From assembly GCA_015680685.1 (NCBI GenBank), contig MNCI01004153.1, positions 2,130 through 66,129 on the forward strand: a stretch of 64,000 nt of DNA. Reading direction: 5' to 3'. Position 1 is the first letter of the stretch. Every line of letters starts with the position of its first letter. The position numbers and the translations under genes were made by a program. Positions 11,545-22,173 of this stretch are shown piece by piece. Below the pieces are notes generated by a model. That model had not been told where the DNA came from and did no database searches. It saw only the letters and a list, made by a program, of their open reading frames with translations. The DNA is from Gnetum montanum. Lineage: Eukaryota > Streptophyta > Gnetopsida > Gnetales > Gnetaceae.

Positions 11545-13361
11545 TAAATTATGTTTGCTTTCTCTTCTTTATTGCCAATAGGACACAACAATGTTGTAGT
11601 TGTTGCTAATGGTGGTTTGTACTTAATGTTTTTGATTGCTTATGTCTAAATTCTAGCTTTGAATTTTGGTATTGAGTACTAAGACATGATTTCTTTTTCA
11701 TGGAATAGGTAGTGAGTCCAAGTCATCCACCCATCCCCAACAATCTATGGTGTTCCTATTTTGGAAATAAGAGGTTTCTTTTTCATTAATGAAACTTTAA
11801 AGAACTTATGACCTTGATAGTTTTAAAACATGGGAAAGATTAAAAGGATTGAAAAGGGTGTGAGTTTAAGGAGATTCAATTTTCTTTGTACCTTTCTATT
11901 CACTTAAGTGCATAAGTGTTTTTCATGGATTTCTTACCATTCCATTGTCAACTAATAACAAAAAGTTAATAAGTCTTTGCATGATGTAGTTTTGATCCAA
12001 AAATCCATAAAAATATGAAACTTCAAAAGAAATGATGGGAATTCAAAGCACAACCCTTAGACAAAATAGTGGGCTACAAGCACTGATTATGGGACTAGAA
12101 AGACATGTTACCCATGCCTAAAGGTCTCCTCTAACTAATGCCCTTTCTCATGTCCTACTTTTTCTTCTTAATAAGGAACGATGATTGATCTGTGGGAGTG
12201 TTCTCATGTCTTGATGGGTGGACTATCAATGTGAAGTCATTGAAAATGGTTGGTTTTGATCTGGACTAAGGATGAACTTTATGAAGATATTTAACCATGA
12301 AATCCACAAGGGACTTCATGTGACCATAATTATGAACTCCATTCCATCTTCTCTCTCATCCACAAATGCTTTCCATCATTCACCTCACTACTTATTGTCC
12401 ATGTTTTGTTCAATATCTTAGTTTAATATGTTGAGATTCTTAGGTAGATTCTTCTAGATTAGGTTCTTAACTTTTCATAACCATTAATCAACTGTGGGAC
12501 TTTTGAATTTGATGATATGCAAGGACAAAAAAGGGCATGGGCCTACTATGGGAAGGACCCACTTACATATCTCTTGGTTGGGCTAGTTAAGTTCCTTATC
12601 CTTAGGCATTTTCACAATCAAATCTTTTGCATTCCCCATTGGTTGCATCCATTTTGCACTCCTTTATGGTATTTCTCCATCATTCTCCAATCAAACACTC
12701 CTTCTTTATGGACTATCAAAACCTCTTCATGCATTTCATCATGTTCTAGGCTTCTTAGCCTTTCATAAGACTCCAATTTGATGCAAAAATTCCTTGTTTT
12801 TATTATTTTCTCCAAAGTAAAACTTTGGTCAATAGCTACATCGATGGGATTTTGTCAATGTAGTCGACCATATTAACATGATCTAGTTAATGGGATCCCA
12901 TCAATGCATGACAAAAATAATATAAATATTTCATAATACTTAGAAATTTTTTCTCATTTTTCCTCAAATGCTAGGGGAGGTTTTTCATTTTTCAGAGTCC
13001 AAGCATCCTCTAGAGCCCATAACTTTCAAACCACATGTTTGATTTCTATCATTTTTTAGTCCTCTAGCTATGGGAGGTACGCTCTTCATCATGGGGGCCA
13101 AAAACCTTAGTTTATTAATAGGAATTTTTTTGAAATTTTTCTAACTCCCCTAAAGGATTAATGCATAAAACAACATTAATTGATCAATTTATGAAAAGTT
13201 AAACTCTTCCAACAAACTCTAGTAACTCAATTAATTAAATAATATTAAGATAATTGATCTACCATAGTCACAACTTAGCCAATTGTAACTCAAAAAGATA
13301 AGGTATCCAAACATCATAAGTTACACGCTACCCACTAATCCTTGATTTGTTGTGCCCATAG
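11545..13361 (+). other. A1 untranslated region before the third ORF
   Basis: No coding frame. It aligns by eye with A2 31949-32345, A3 56091-57697 and C 37500-38658 (shared ggaaggacccactt, for example at 12550 and in C at 38363). At about 12838-12905 it carries CATCGATGGGAT...GGGATCCCATCAATG repeats like those in the LTRs, followed by an AT-rich TATA-like stretch. It ends in a pyrimidine-rich tract and AG at 13360-13361. Confidence 0.55.
13360..13361 (+). promoter_or_regulatory. Putative 3' splice site before the third ORF
   Basis: TTTGTTGTGCCCATAG directly abuts ATG 13362. A3 (GTTGTGATCATAG|ATG at 56090) and C (TTGTGTGATTATAG|ATG at 38659) have the same arrangement, so the acceptor-like sequence is conserved although flanks have diverged. 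Spliced subgenomic RNAs for an ORF in this position are known in Athila/Bagy-type elements; use of this site is inferred. Confidence 0.5.
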
Positions 13362-16160
13362 ATGCCACCAAAGAAAAAGAATGGACTAGAAGTTGGACCA
13401 TCCTAGTAGGAAGGAGCCAAGAATAAGAAGTGGAGACCCATGCAATGGGACCTCTTCAAGGGAAGACTAAAGTGAAATCTATTAGGCAGATACCCTAGGT
13501 TGAAATAGAGCAGTCCCACTAAGATGAGGCACTAGGACCAAGACCAAGACTTGATGTCACTTTGACTAAAGCCTACCTTAATTAGATCAAGCCACATGAC
13601 ATCCAATGTTTAGTACTCTAAGAATTGATCTTTGGGCCATTCTTAGAGTTTTCTCTAAAAGAAATCAAGATGCAGTTTCAAAGCTCTCACATGTGACTAA
13701 TCATCACTTCCAATGGGAAGTGGTACATGGGAGAGAAATATCTCTTTTGGAACAACTGATAGGTGGACACCATAGTGAAGATTAAGGATAGTGTGTCCTA
13801 CCTGGTGAAGGCCATCTCGTAGGCTCTTGGCCTATCTGAAACTAGGGCCAAGTTGGTAGAGATCTCAACCTAAGTAAATCCAAAGACTAAAAAGGAGTGG
13901 GTCCAGTGGTGCTATGGAACAAACCTCAAGGAGTATGGTGCACTCATAATAGTGGAATGTGCTTATTTCAAGATAGTGGCCTATCAAATCAATCCAATAA
14001 TGAGCCATAGCAAGGTGACTACCTTCTTTGCCCATGCATGTACCACTATAAGCAAAAACTTCCTAGTGAACCTTCCATAACTAATCTATCTAGAGATAGA
14101 AAAGTGATTCAAAGAAAACAAGCATGGAAGAAAAATCTTGCCCTTTCCCTACCTTATTAGAAAATTGTGTAAAATAAAATGGATAACCCACTATGCCAAT
14201 GACATAATTAGACATGATCCTACTACCTCTTGGAAAAAGATGATGAAAGATAAGGTCTCTGCCCTGACCAAGGAAGAGAAGAAGCCACCACCCCCACCAC
14301 CTACTCAAGAGACAAAATTGAATGCTTACGTTGTCCTTCAACACATGCATGGGATACATGAGAAAATTTTGCAATAGAAATTTTCAGGACCAACTGGTCT
14401 TAAGCCATCTATGTATAAACCAACCATGAGCCATCTTAATGAAGTGGCTCAATCTATAAGCCAGATGGTAGGCAATGGATCAATTTTTTCTACCCAAAGA
14501 ATGTAGGTGCCTACATGCTTGAATCTTAGTGCCCAAAAAGTAATGGTGTCTCTTTTAGAATAACATCCATTTCCAAAGATTTCTAGGAATGCCTCTACTT
14601 TCTTGGTGTAGATGGAGGAAGGTGAGGGGGCCACCATTCTAGTGATGTAGCACAATGGGTAGGAAATAGTGGCGGAAGTGGTAGGTTACAAATTTGAATA
14701 CACAAAAAGAGGAAAGAACTTCCTCCTTTACTAAAGAGCTCTGCATTGTTTATACTAGACATCACTACACTTGGAGATGTACAGATGTCCACCAGAATCA
14801 TAAGTCGAAGATTCAGTGTAGCCCAACATGAGGAGTTGCTAGAGTAATTGGTGGAAGCCAGACAACTAATTCCAAATGTCTTTGACCTTTTAGATAATAT
14901 CACTACTACCTAGTCATAGTTGCTTGAGACCAAGGATAGGTGTATCATATTGAAGGAGCAACTCAAAACGACTGAAGCTAAGAACCAATGCTTGGTAGCA
15001 AAGGTTGCCAAGCTTAGAGCCTATCTCCTTAATCCCACGATACTTGGCCAAGCAACCACAAGAGATGAAGTTTTCGAATAGCTTCAATAGAAACTTACAA
15101 AGGCTAAGTACGCAAAGGATTTGATGATCTTTGATCAATCTTGAGTGGATATAGTGACTTACAACATGTAGAAGGACTTGGATTAGAATCGCTAGGAGAA
15201 CAAGCACTTGATCGCAAAAAACCACCACCTGTGTAATGTTGATACATAGAAATAACAACTGACAAAATTCATCCATCAACAATAAGAGTAGCTCGCTAGG
15301 GTGAATGATGAATTGAGAAGGTTGACAACAAAGAATCGTAATCTCTCAATGGAGGAGGTGCATGCCATTCACCAAAAATTTGCAATTGAGATTTCCACCT
15401 GGATAAATGAGGCCCTCAAACTTAAAAGGGTTAAGAACCCACTATAGGGATCAGGTTGTCTTGCAGAGGGAAGTTAATGAGAAACATATCCAAATGGTGA
15501 AAGCAAAAGTAAATGAAGCCCTCCACCAACTTTAATAAGGAGGTAATGTTTGGTAGCCCATCTTTGATGGATAGAATAAATACAACAAGATAGAAATTCA
15601 TATGAAGAAGCTGCAGATTGAGGAGATGATAGAGTACATGAAGCTTGAAAACCTCTATTATGCAAACCTGGTGATGCTGATTACCAAACAATCATGGTCA
15701 TAATTGAAGAAGTAAGTGGCCAGCTCATACTTGTTGTACAAGGTAGAGTTCAAAACCCATAAGGAGACCAAGCAAAAGTTTGAGATTACAAATGCATAAC
15801 TTAAGGTTCTTAAGACAAAGTTCACCAATCAAAGATCAACATCGGAGAACCTGGCCAAAAGAATGAACGACTGCTAGGAGCTGTAGAATGTAGTCAAGGT
15901 GTTCAATGTTGAACACAAAGTTTTCACTACCTGGTTTGTCAATGCAAAGGAGATATTCTTAGCAATGCCCTGTCCTTGGAATGTTTCCACTCCTTCCCAC
16001 ATTCACGATGCTACATGGACCATGAACAATCCTAGGAAAAAGAAGGAAAATATGAAAGTATTTCTGGATGCTTTCCACCTTCCACCAAAAGTTGTAGCTA
16101 CCACTAGATAATCAAAACCTCAACAAAAAGCCCCACATGTTCCAAAAGTAGGAGAAGGTC
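13362..16160 (+). pseudogene. A1 third ORF, coiled-coil protein in env position
   Basis: About 900 codons between integrase and the 3' LTR, broken by many stops and a frameshift near 13430-13470. The N-terminal third reads SNGKWYMGEKYLFWNN, VQWCYGTNLKEYGALIIVE, TTISKNFLVNLP and HGRKILPFPYLIRKLCKI, resembling the plant retroelement protein often labelled putative plant transposon protein. A Pro run (14283-14312) follows. The conserved block with QMVGNGSIFSTQR lies around 14460 (A3: GGGGSVFLAQR). The second half is heptad-rich: LKEQLKTTEAKNQCLVAKVA, then NDELRRLTTKNRNLSMEEV. I see no signal peptide or convincing membrane anchor, so it is env-like by position only. Confidence 0.55.
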
Positions 16161-16420
16161 CTTAAAAACCTTCCCCTCTTGAGACTGTTTGACTTTCTTT
16201 CTTGTATTCCAACCATAAGAGGAGTTGGTTATTCATGTTTTATCATGGTGTTCAATTTTGTTATCATGAACACCAAATTTTATAATTATTGTAAATATAT
16301 ATGCTTGGGCACTTAGCTTTTGTTTGTTTGTTTTGTGTGTCTGTAGTCAATTAATAATCCCATACATTTTCAAATTTTGTAAAGACCTTGAGGATGAGTT
16401 TTCATTTAGTCATGGGGATA
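16161..16420 (+). other. A1 3' untranslated region and polypurine tract
   Basis: Non-coding stretch ending in catggggata directly before the LTR. A3 has catgagggta and C has gtgggagta in the same place, consistent with a short polypurine tract. Confidence 0.5.
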
Positions 16421-17287
16421 TGATGAAGTGTGTCTCTTTGGCTATGCCAACATGAGCCTGTCAACGTGATCTAGTCGATCCAAGCCCATTAACATGATCT
16501 TGTTGGCTCATGTTCTAACATGTTGACACATATGCATCGATGTAGTATTTATTGTCACCAATATAACTGCGTGAGCTAGCCATATTTATGGCATTCATAA
16601 GTTATATTGTAGCAAAGCTCTTATAGTTTTTCTTCCTAACAATTAGAATATTTTACTAAGTGCCTACAGTAGGAGTGAGAAGTGTACAAATCTTTGTTTG
16701 AACATTGATGTACCTAAGCACTTCAATGTGATGAACAATAAAGATGAGCTTTCTTCATAAACCTTGAAGCATTTGGAATAGCTTAATATTTTACTTAATG
16801 CATTTATTATTCATGCATTTTACTTTAATGAATTCTAGTTAGAGTAATTAATATAGATTAAATAGGGATTAATGAAATCACATAAGTATGACCATTTCAA
16901 ACATACGTCTAATGCTTGGTATCCTAGTAGTGTTATACATGTTCACGATGTGTATGGAAAGTGGGAACAGATGCTTATGTTAGAAATAGTTAGACATTAG
17001 TTAATTCTTAAATCAATTAGTTAATTGAACATTAAAATCACTTTATTCTTTATACTTTAGCAACTTAATTCATAAAAGATAAAATGATAAAAATCATATG
17101 CCTCAATTGCACTTAACCATACACTTACACTTCACATGTGTGACTGGTAAGACAATGATTACAATAATTAGATTCACCTCCTAGAGTCAGTGTACTTAGG
17201 AATCTAAAGTCCTTGCAATTTGATCGGATCACTTATGAATGCTAGTGATTTGTATGTTTAAGTGTAGGGTATACTTGTTGCTCATCA
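16421..17287 (+). repeat. A1 3' LTR
   Basis: Runs TGATGAAGTG...CTCATCA, 867 bp. Collinear with the reverse complement of A2 LTR 44650-46426 (minus its solo-LTR insertion) and A3 LTR 52323-53224. The inverted ends TGATGA/TCATCA are shared with C. No primer site follows the right end, so it is a 3' LTR inserted in or next to B1. Confidence 0.8.
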
Positions 17288-17509
17288 ATTAGAGTAAAAC
17301 TTCTCTGGTTACATATTAATAGATTATTCTCATATGTGGTTACCTTGGAAAGGAGAGCTAAATCGAATATACATATACAATTAGCCTTTAATGAGTGAAA
17401 ACATTATTTCAAATGAAAAGAACAAAGTTATTGAAACAAGAGCTTTTGAAACTAGAATTTGCATAGTTCAAGAAGTTGATAATTTGGAAAAAGAGAAATA
17501 TTAAGATAA

Positions 17510-17999
17510 GAGCAAATGGAAACTATACTTTGATGGTTCTTGTAACTCCAAAGGTGCAAAAGTTGGGATACTTTTAATAAAGGATGATTTCCCAAAAATA
17601 TTCAAGCCAATTCACCTATCTTTCCATTGTACTAATAACAAGGTTGAATATGAAGCTTTGAGTATTAAAATTAAAACATTGGAAAATGGAATCAATGTAA
17701 TCACCATAGAAGGAGACTCAAGATTAGTTTTTGAACATGTTAAATTTAATTGTGTAGTAAAAAGTTCATTCTTGCGACCATATAAACAGCTTATTTGCAA
17801 AATGCTGGATCAATTTCATCACTACCATATAAAACATATAAGTAGAGAGGATAATTATATAGTAGATGCTTTAGCAAAAGTAGCATCATTAGATGTGAAA
17901 ATAATAGAAACTTATAAAGGTGTAATGATTGAGAATCAACATCAACCATTCATACTACATAACATAAAGCATTTACAAGTATTTGAAGATGATGAATAA
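17510..17999 (+). pseudogene. B1 archaeal-type RNase H
   Basis: Second RNase H of Tat elements. Starts KLYFDGSCNSKGAKVGILL (first Asp at 17531-17533), then NNKVEYEALSI (Glu), IEGDSRLVFEHV (Asp) and EDNYIVDALAKVASL (last Asp), so all four DEDD residues are present. The frame is open over 113 codons from 17658 to 17999; only the upstream flank holds a stop. It lies 5' of RT here, whereas in the Tat elements I know it lies between RNase H and integrase. Relatively good preservation compared with the rest. Confidence 0.8.
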
Positions 18000-18259
18000 T
18001 TTCTTAGATTCTTAAGGAATAAACAAGAATTCATAGGTCAAATTATACCTAAAAAAAAGTCAAGGTTTAAGGCAAATTCTATTCCCAAAAAGATGCTTAA
18101 TTATGAACATGAGTTTAGCAAAAATTTGCTTACTGGAAAAGATATACAAAACTTAGATGATCAAGCTTTTGTAGTTAATCTCAGATCTACTGAAATACCA
18201 AGGATGTTAAATGTCACAAAGAAAAAAGATTCAATTTTCAAGAAAAATTTATAATTACT

Positions 18260-19010
18260 CTTGTAGAAAAATTTGAAAAATATTGCTTGGTCTTATGATG
18301 ATCTTAAAAATTTTAGAACAGATGTGATGACACATAAAATTCCTTTGATAGATGGTTGTAAGACAGTTGAGCAAAAATAAAGGAAATTCAATCCATAATT
18401 TGAACTAGCCATGGAAGTTGAGATCTAGAAATTATTACAAGCTCGAATCATATATCTGGTCCAATATTCAACATGGCTTGCTAACCTTGTTCTCAGAAGG
18501 AAAAAGAATGGTGATATTAGGTTTTGTATGGATTTCAAAAATTTTAATGAAGCCTTTGAAAAAGATAAATACCCACTTCCTAGAATTGATGAAATATTGA
18601 TTAAAGTATCAAGTTGTCAAGTATATTCTTTCCTAGATGGTTTTTCAAGCTATGATCAAATCATGGTAGATATGGGCGACAAATATAAAACAACATTTAT
18701 CACCAAATGGGGAACTTTCACTTACCAAAGAATGTCATTTGAGTTGTCAAATGCAAGAGCTAATTTTCAATGAGCAATGGATTTAGCCTTTAAAGGTTTG
18801 ATAGGGGAATTCATTGTTGTTTATTTAGATGATATCACCATATTTTCAAAAAGGAAGGAAGATCATATTGGTCATCTTCAACAAGTTTTTGATAGATGTC
18901 ATGGGTATGTTATTTCATTAAATCATAAGAAATCTATCTTTGGAGTTAAATCTAGAAGTTTACTAGGTTATGTAATTTGTCAAGAAAGAATTGCTATAGA
19001 TAACTCCTAA
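18260..19010 (+). pseudogene. pol: B1 reverse transcriptase
   Basis: N-terminal part WSYDDLKNF (18290) and AMEVEI*KLLQARIIYLV, then NLVLRRKKNGDIRFCMDFKN, EKDKYPLPRIDEIL, SFLDGFSSYDQIMV, KWGTFTYQRMSFELSNA and catalytic YLDD near 18822-18833, ending SLLGYVICQERIAID. Four or more stops lie in the first quarter; the fingers-palm part is nearly open except for one TGA at 18771. Catalytic Asp residues remain. Confidence 0.85.
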
Positions 19011-19129
19011 ATTCAAGCAGCACAGAATATCGAGCATCCTACAAGTAAGAAGTCTCTAGATCTTTCTTTGGAAAGAAAAATTTCGTTAAGAAATTTATCC
19101 CTAGATTCACTAAAATTACTAAACCTCTT

Positions 19130-19600
19130 ATGCATATGCTAAAGAAAAATTTCTTAGTAAAGAAAACACTAGAATCAAAGAGAGCCTTAGTAGAAATTAA
19201 AAAAGCCATTCAAGAAGCTCCATACTTAATAAAGCCAAAATCGAAGGAAGACTTTTGGTTATATGCTTTTGCTTCAAATGATTCAGTTGTTGCTGTTTCA
19301 ACTCATAAAGATAAAGGTCAAGATGAACTGATTGGGTATCAATTGAAAAATTCAGAGCTAAATTGTTTAGACTTAGAAAAATAAGCATTTGCAGTTATTA
19401 AGGCACTTCAACATTTCAAATATTACTTGGAAAACTCATTAGTTCATATTATGTTAATAGAACCTATATTTAAAGAAATCTTTAGCCCAAAATGAAATTG
19501 GATTGAAGAGAGGAAAGTAACTCATAAAACTTCAAGGTTTCAAGTTTTCATTGGAAATATGCAAGACCATTAAAGGAATGGGATTAGCCAAGTTAATGGC
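19130..19600 (+). pseudogene. pol: B1 RNase H (retroviral type) and tail
   Basis: Reads KRALVEIKKAIQEAPYLIKP, then YAFASNDSVVAVSTH and KNSELNCLDLEK*AFAVIKAL, FKYYLENSLVHIMLI. This is the degenerate RNase H seen in Tat elements, in which the ancestral catalytic residues are lost, consistent with replacement by the archaeal-type domain. Stops follow after 19380. Confidence 0.7.
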
Positions 19601-19719
19601 TAGAGAAGATGAAGTATGTGTGCTTAAAACTCATGAATAAAATTAGTGTGATGAGATTCTAGAATTCCTTGACATACAAAAAGTTCCAAAATAATTAACC
19701 ACAAGTCAAAAAAGATATT

Positions 19720-20880
19720 TCTTAAAAAAGGTAAATAAATTTGCAGTTAAAGATGGAATCTTCTATTGGAAAGATTTTAGGGGGGTCTTGTTGGAATGTT
19801 CTCACAATGATCATATTAGTCTTATCTTAGAACAATCTCATGATCACTCTAATTTATTCTATGAATCTCCTAAGTCTACTATGCAGCATATACTCTGCTA
19901 TGGTTTTTATTGGCCTAGTATGTATCAAGATATTAGTTTGAAAATTCGAAGATGTTACAAATGTCAAATTCATGGATAAATGATCAAAAAGGCTAGAGCT
20001 CCTTTAAAACTAGAAATCAAAGAGAGACCATTTCAACAATGGGGTTTAGATTTTATCGCTACAATACTCCTTCAAGAGCAGGACATAACTTTATTCTCAT
20101 AGCTACCAATTACTTTACCAAATGATCTGAAGTAAAGGTTCTAAGAAAAAGTTTTACATTAGATATGATTAAGTTCTTGGAAGAGTAGATTCTAAGTCAT
20201 TTTGGCCTACCTGAAGTCTTGGTATCTAATAATGGACTAGCTTTTTAGTCTAAAGAATTTATAACATGGACATCAGAAAAATCCATTTTCCTATTTTCTT
20301 CCTCAAATTACTATCCTCAAGGAAATGGTTGAGCTAAAATCACAAATAAAAAGCTTATTTCCTACATTAAGAAATTGATGGATGGGAATCTAGGAAATTA
20401 GATCAATTATTTACAGTCCACTTTATGGATTGATCGTATTAGATTTAAAAAGGTTATTGGAATGTTATCTTATAACTTAGTGTATGGTTTGCCCGCTAGA
20501 ATTACAAACAAGATTATAAGTTCAGCCTTAGATTTTGTGCAAAAGTATAGTGAGAAAACCAATAAAGATAGAAATTTCATGACTTTGCTCATCAAAAAAG
20601 AAGCCAAAATGGATAGAGCTAAAGATAATTTACTAAAGACTGCTTCTCAAGTTAAAAGGTGGTTTGATAGAAAGGCTTTGAATAGAACTTTTACAGTTGA
20701 TAATCTTTTATTGTTATAGAATATGAAGAATCCAAATAATTTTTTAACAATATGGACTAGTCCATTTTAGATCACGAAGCAATTATCAGAAGATACTTAC
20801 AGATTATCCATGCTAGATGGGATAAAGTTACAATTTCCATATAATGTTTTGCATATAAAACATTATTTTGTACAACTACC
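19720..20880 (+). pseudogene. pol: B1 integrase
   Basis: Zinc domain at 19740-19979: KFAVKDGIFYWKDF, EQSHDHSNLFYESPKSTMQH, GFYWPSMYQDISLKIRRCYK and CQIHG. Core: WGLDFIA keeps the first Asp, SNNGLAF has Asn for Asp, and NG*AKITNKKLI has Lys for Glu, so two of three DDE residues are lost, both by G-to-A changes. C-terminal part 20462-20719 is open (85 codons) and ends QVKRWFDRKALNRTF; the last block PYNVLHIKHYF precedes the AT-rich tail. B2 retains Asp and Glu at the same sites. Confidence 0.8.
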
Positions 20881-20885
20881 CACAA

Positions 20886-21354
20886 CTTAAATCTATATGA
20901 ATTAAACCCTAAACCCTAAAACATTAATAATAGTAATATATATGTATGTATGTAACTATAATAATATTAAGTATACATAGTAGTAAGTAATAAATGTTTT
21001 TTGATTAGTAGTAACATAAATAATATATAATATATGACCATAACATATATATCTTATACGTATGTTTAAGTAAGCCTATATAATATTATAAAACGTGTAT
21101 ACATTCGAGCATTAGTTTTTTAAAAATATTTAATTCAAAGTGTTAGTTTAAAAAATTAAATTTAGATTATTTCAAGTAATCATTACTTGCAAGTGGAAGT
21201 GATGGTTAGATAACTACATAGTGGTGATCTAATTATAACAACCAAATAGTTGAATTTAAATTAGCCAACTATATAATGATGGAAATTAAATAATTTTTCG
21301 CTAAGTGGCAAAGTTGCTTAGTAAAATTGATGGAAATTTCAAATTTACCTTACA
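20886..21354 (+). other. B1 AT-rich untranslated region
   Basis: Very AT-rich, collinear with B2 24256-24751 (both contain aactataataatattaagtatacatagtagtaagtaataa in spaced form). It starts with a short CCCTAAA stretch absent from B2. No coding frame. Confidence 0.55.
20904..20921 (+). repeat. Short telomere-like stretch
   Basis: AAACCCTAAACCCTAAAA, about 2.5 units of the plant telomere repeat. B2 lacks it at the collinear position. Too short to mean more than chance or repair filler. Confidence 0.4.
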
Positions 21355-21364
21355 CTATATAAGG
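21355..21364 (+). promoter_or_regulatory. TATA box of the B1 small ORF
   Basis: CTATATAAGG, preceded in both copies by tttacctTACA / tttatctTACA. It lies 98 bases before the ATG at 21453; in B2 CTATATAAAG lies 98 bases before ATG 24850. Conserved spacing supports a promoter with a leader of about 65 bases. Confidence 0.55.
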
Positions 21365-21452
21365 AGACGTGTATCACTTGGAAAAGCATCATTTCTCAAT
21401 TCAAGTCTTAAGGTGAAAAAGCAAGTTAAGTGTTAAAGTGTAAGGTAGAAAG

Positions 21453-21924
21453 ATGGCTCTTGGAAATAGAGCAATGAGAAAGCCTTTTATCCCATAGGTT
21501 ACAAGATGTTGTCCAAAGCATGTCTTAAGAGCTTATTGTAAGGTAACTACCCATGGAGCATCTAGTGAAAGCCATTTCTTACTTTAGCTTTCAGATGAGT
21601 TCAAATTTCTCACTAGTAAACTTTCTATACATTACAATGTTTGGGGTGGCTTCCATGAATGCACCACCCAAGCTAAATATCAAGCAGAGTCTTGGGGAGA
21701 GGCTTTTATATCTCAAGACACTAAAAGCAACTAGTTGGGAAAAACTTCAAAAACCAACAATCAAGGATTTGAATGCAAAGGAAACAAAGACAATCATTGA
21801 AAACAAAAGTCAAAATCAAGTTGATGGTTCAACTAGGCAAGAAAAGGAAAAAAGAGCATTCGTTACAACTGAGATTACATATGAAAGGGTTCATGATATG
21901 AGAATCCCTAAAAAAGTTATTTAA
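21453..21924 (+). pseudogene. B1 small ORF downstream of integrase, unknown function
   Basis: ATG 21453 opens a frame reading MALGNRAMRKPFIP, RAYCKVTTHGASSESHFLL and NVWGGFHECTTQAKYQAESW. A one-base frameshift near 21725 leads into an open frame to 21924 reading SWEKLQKPTIKDLNAKETKT and ERVHDMRIPKKVI. B2 24850-25365 encodes the same protein of about 155-170 residues, and many differences between copies are at third codon positions. A TAG after FLL is present in both copies. The second half is charged (Lys/Glu-rich). I recognise no domain. It is not the antisense ORF described in some Tat elements; it is in sense. Confidence 0.55.
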
Positions 21925-22153
21925 ATTATTCTTTTCCCACCCACAAAATAGTTTGTATGATACTGAATTTGTATAGTTTCCCAAGTTTTATTAGAAACAA
22001 GCTTTTTATTTCATCAAACCTTAAGTTTGATGAAAGTTTTCCTCAAAAAGGATTTGTATTTTTTGAAAATGTTCAATGAAGTCTTATTTGGGTGATGATT
22101 TAGTTGATGTGCATTGATGGATTACTTAAACATCTTAACTTCTCAAGAATTTT

Positions 22154-22173
22154 AAGAAAAGGAGGAAAGAAAT
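22154..22173 (+). other. Candidate polypurine tract of B1
   Basis: AAGAAAAGGAGGAAAGAAA directly precedes TGTTGCCACC. B2 has a G-rich purine tract (25548-25587) before TGTTGACACC. This marks the likely start of the 3' LTRs. Confidence 0.5.

Larger units (their letters stand above)
7427..17287 (+). mobile_element. Gypsy element A1 (Athila-like), 5' truncated
   Basis: Contains, in order, the end of gag, aspartic protease, RT, RNase H, integrase, a T-rich tail, a 1.8 kb untranslated stretch, a third ORF and a 3' LTR. RT and RNase H motifs (KDHFPLPF-type, HTDHS-type, KGVEN..DHLS) are those of the plant Athila/Tat group. The 5' LTR and the first part of gag are missing because the copia element and an old breakpoint occupy that side. 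A2 and A3 are the same family on the other strand. Confidence 0.85.
17288..22173 (+). mobile_element. Gypsy element B1 (Tat-like), 5' truncated
   Basis: Order of domains: archaeal-type RNase H, RT, RNase H, integrase, untranslated AT-rich stretch, TATA box, small ORF, purine tract, start of a candidate 3' LTR (TGTTGCCACC at 22174). RT and the extra RNase H identify the plant Tat group. The left end is cut by A1; gag and protease are absent. B2 at 23590-25587 is the same family and confirms the collinearity of the 3' half. Confidence 0.8.

Noticed and set aside
20904-20921. Interstitial telomere
   Set aside because: Only about 2.5 units; too short, and absent from the B2 copy.
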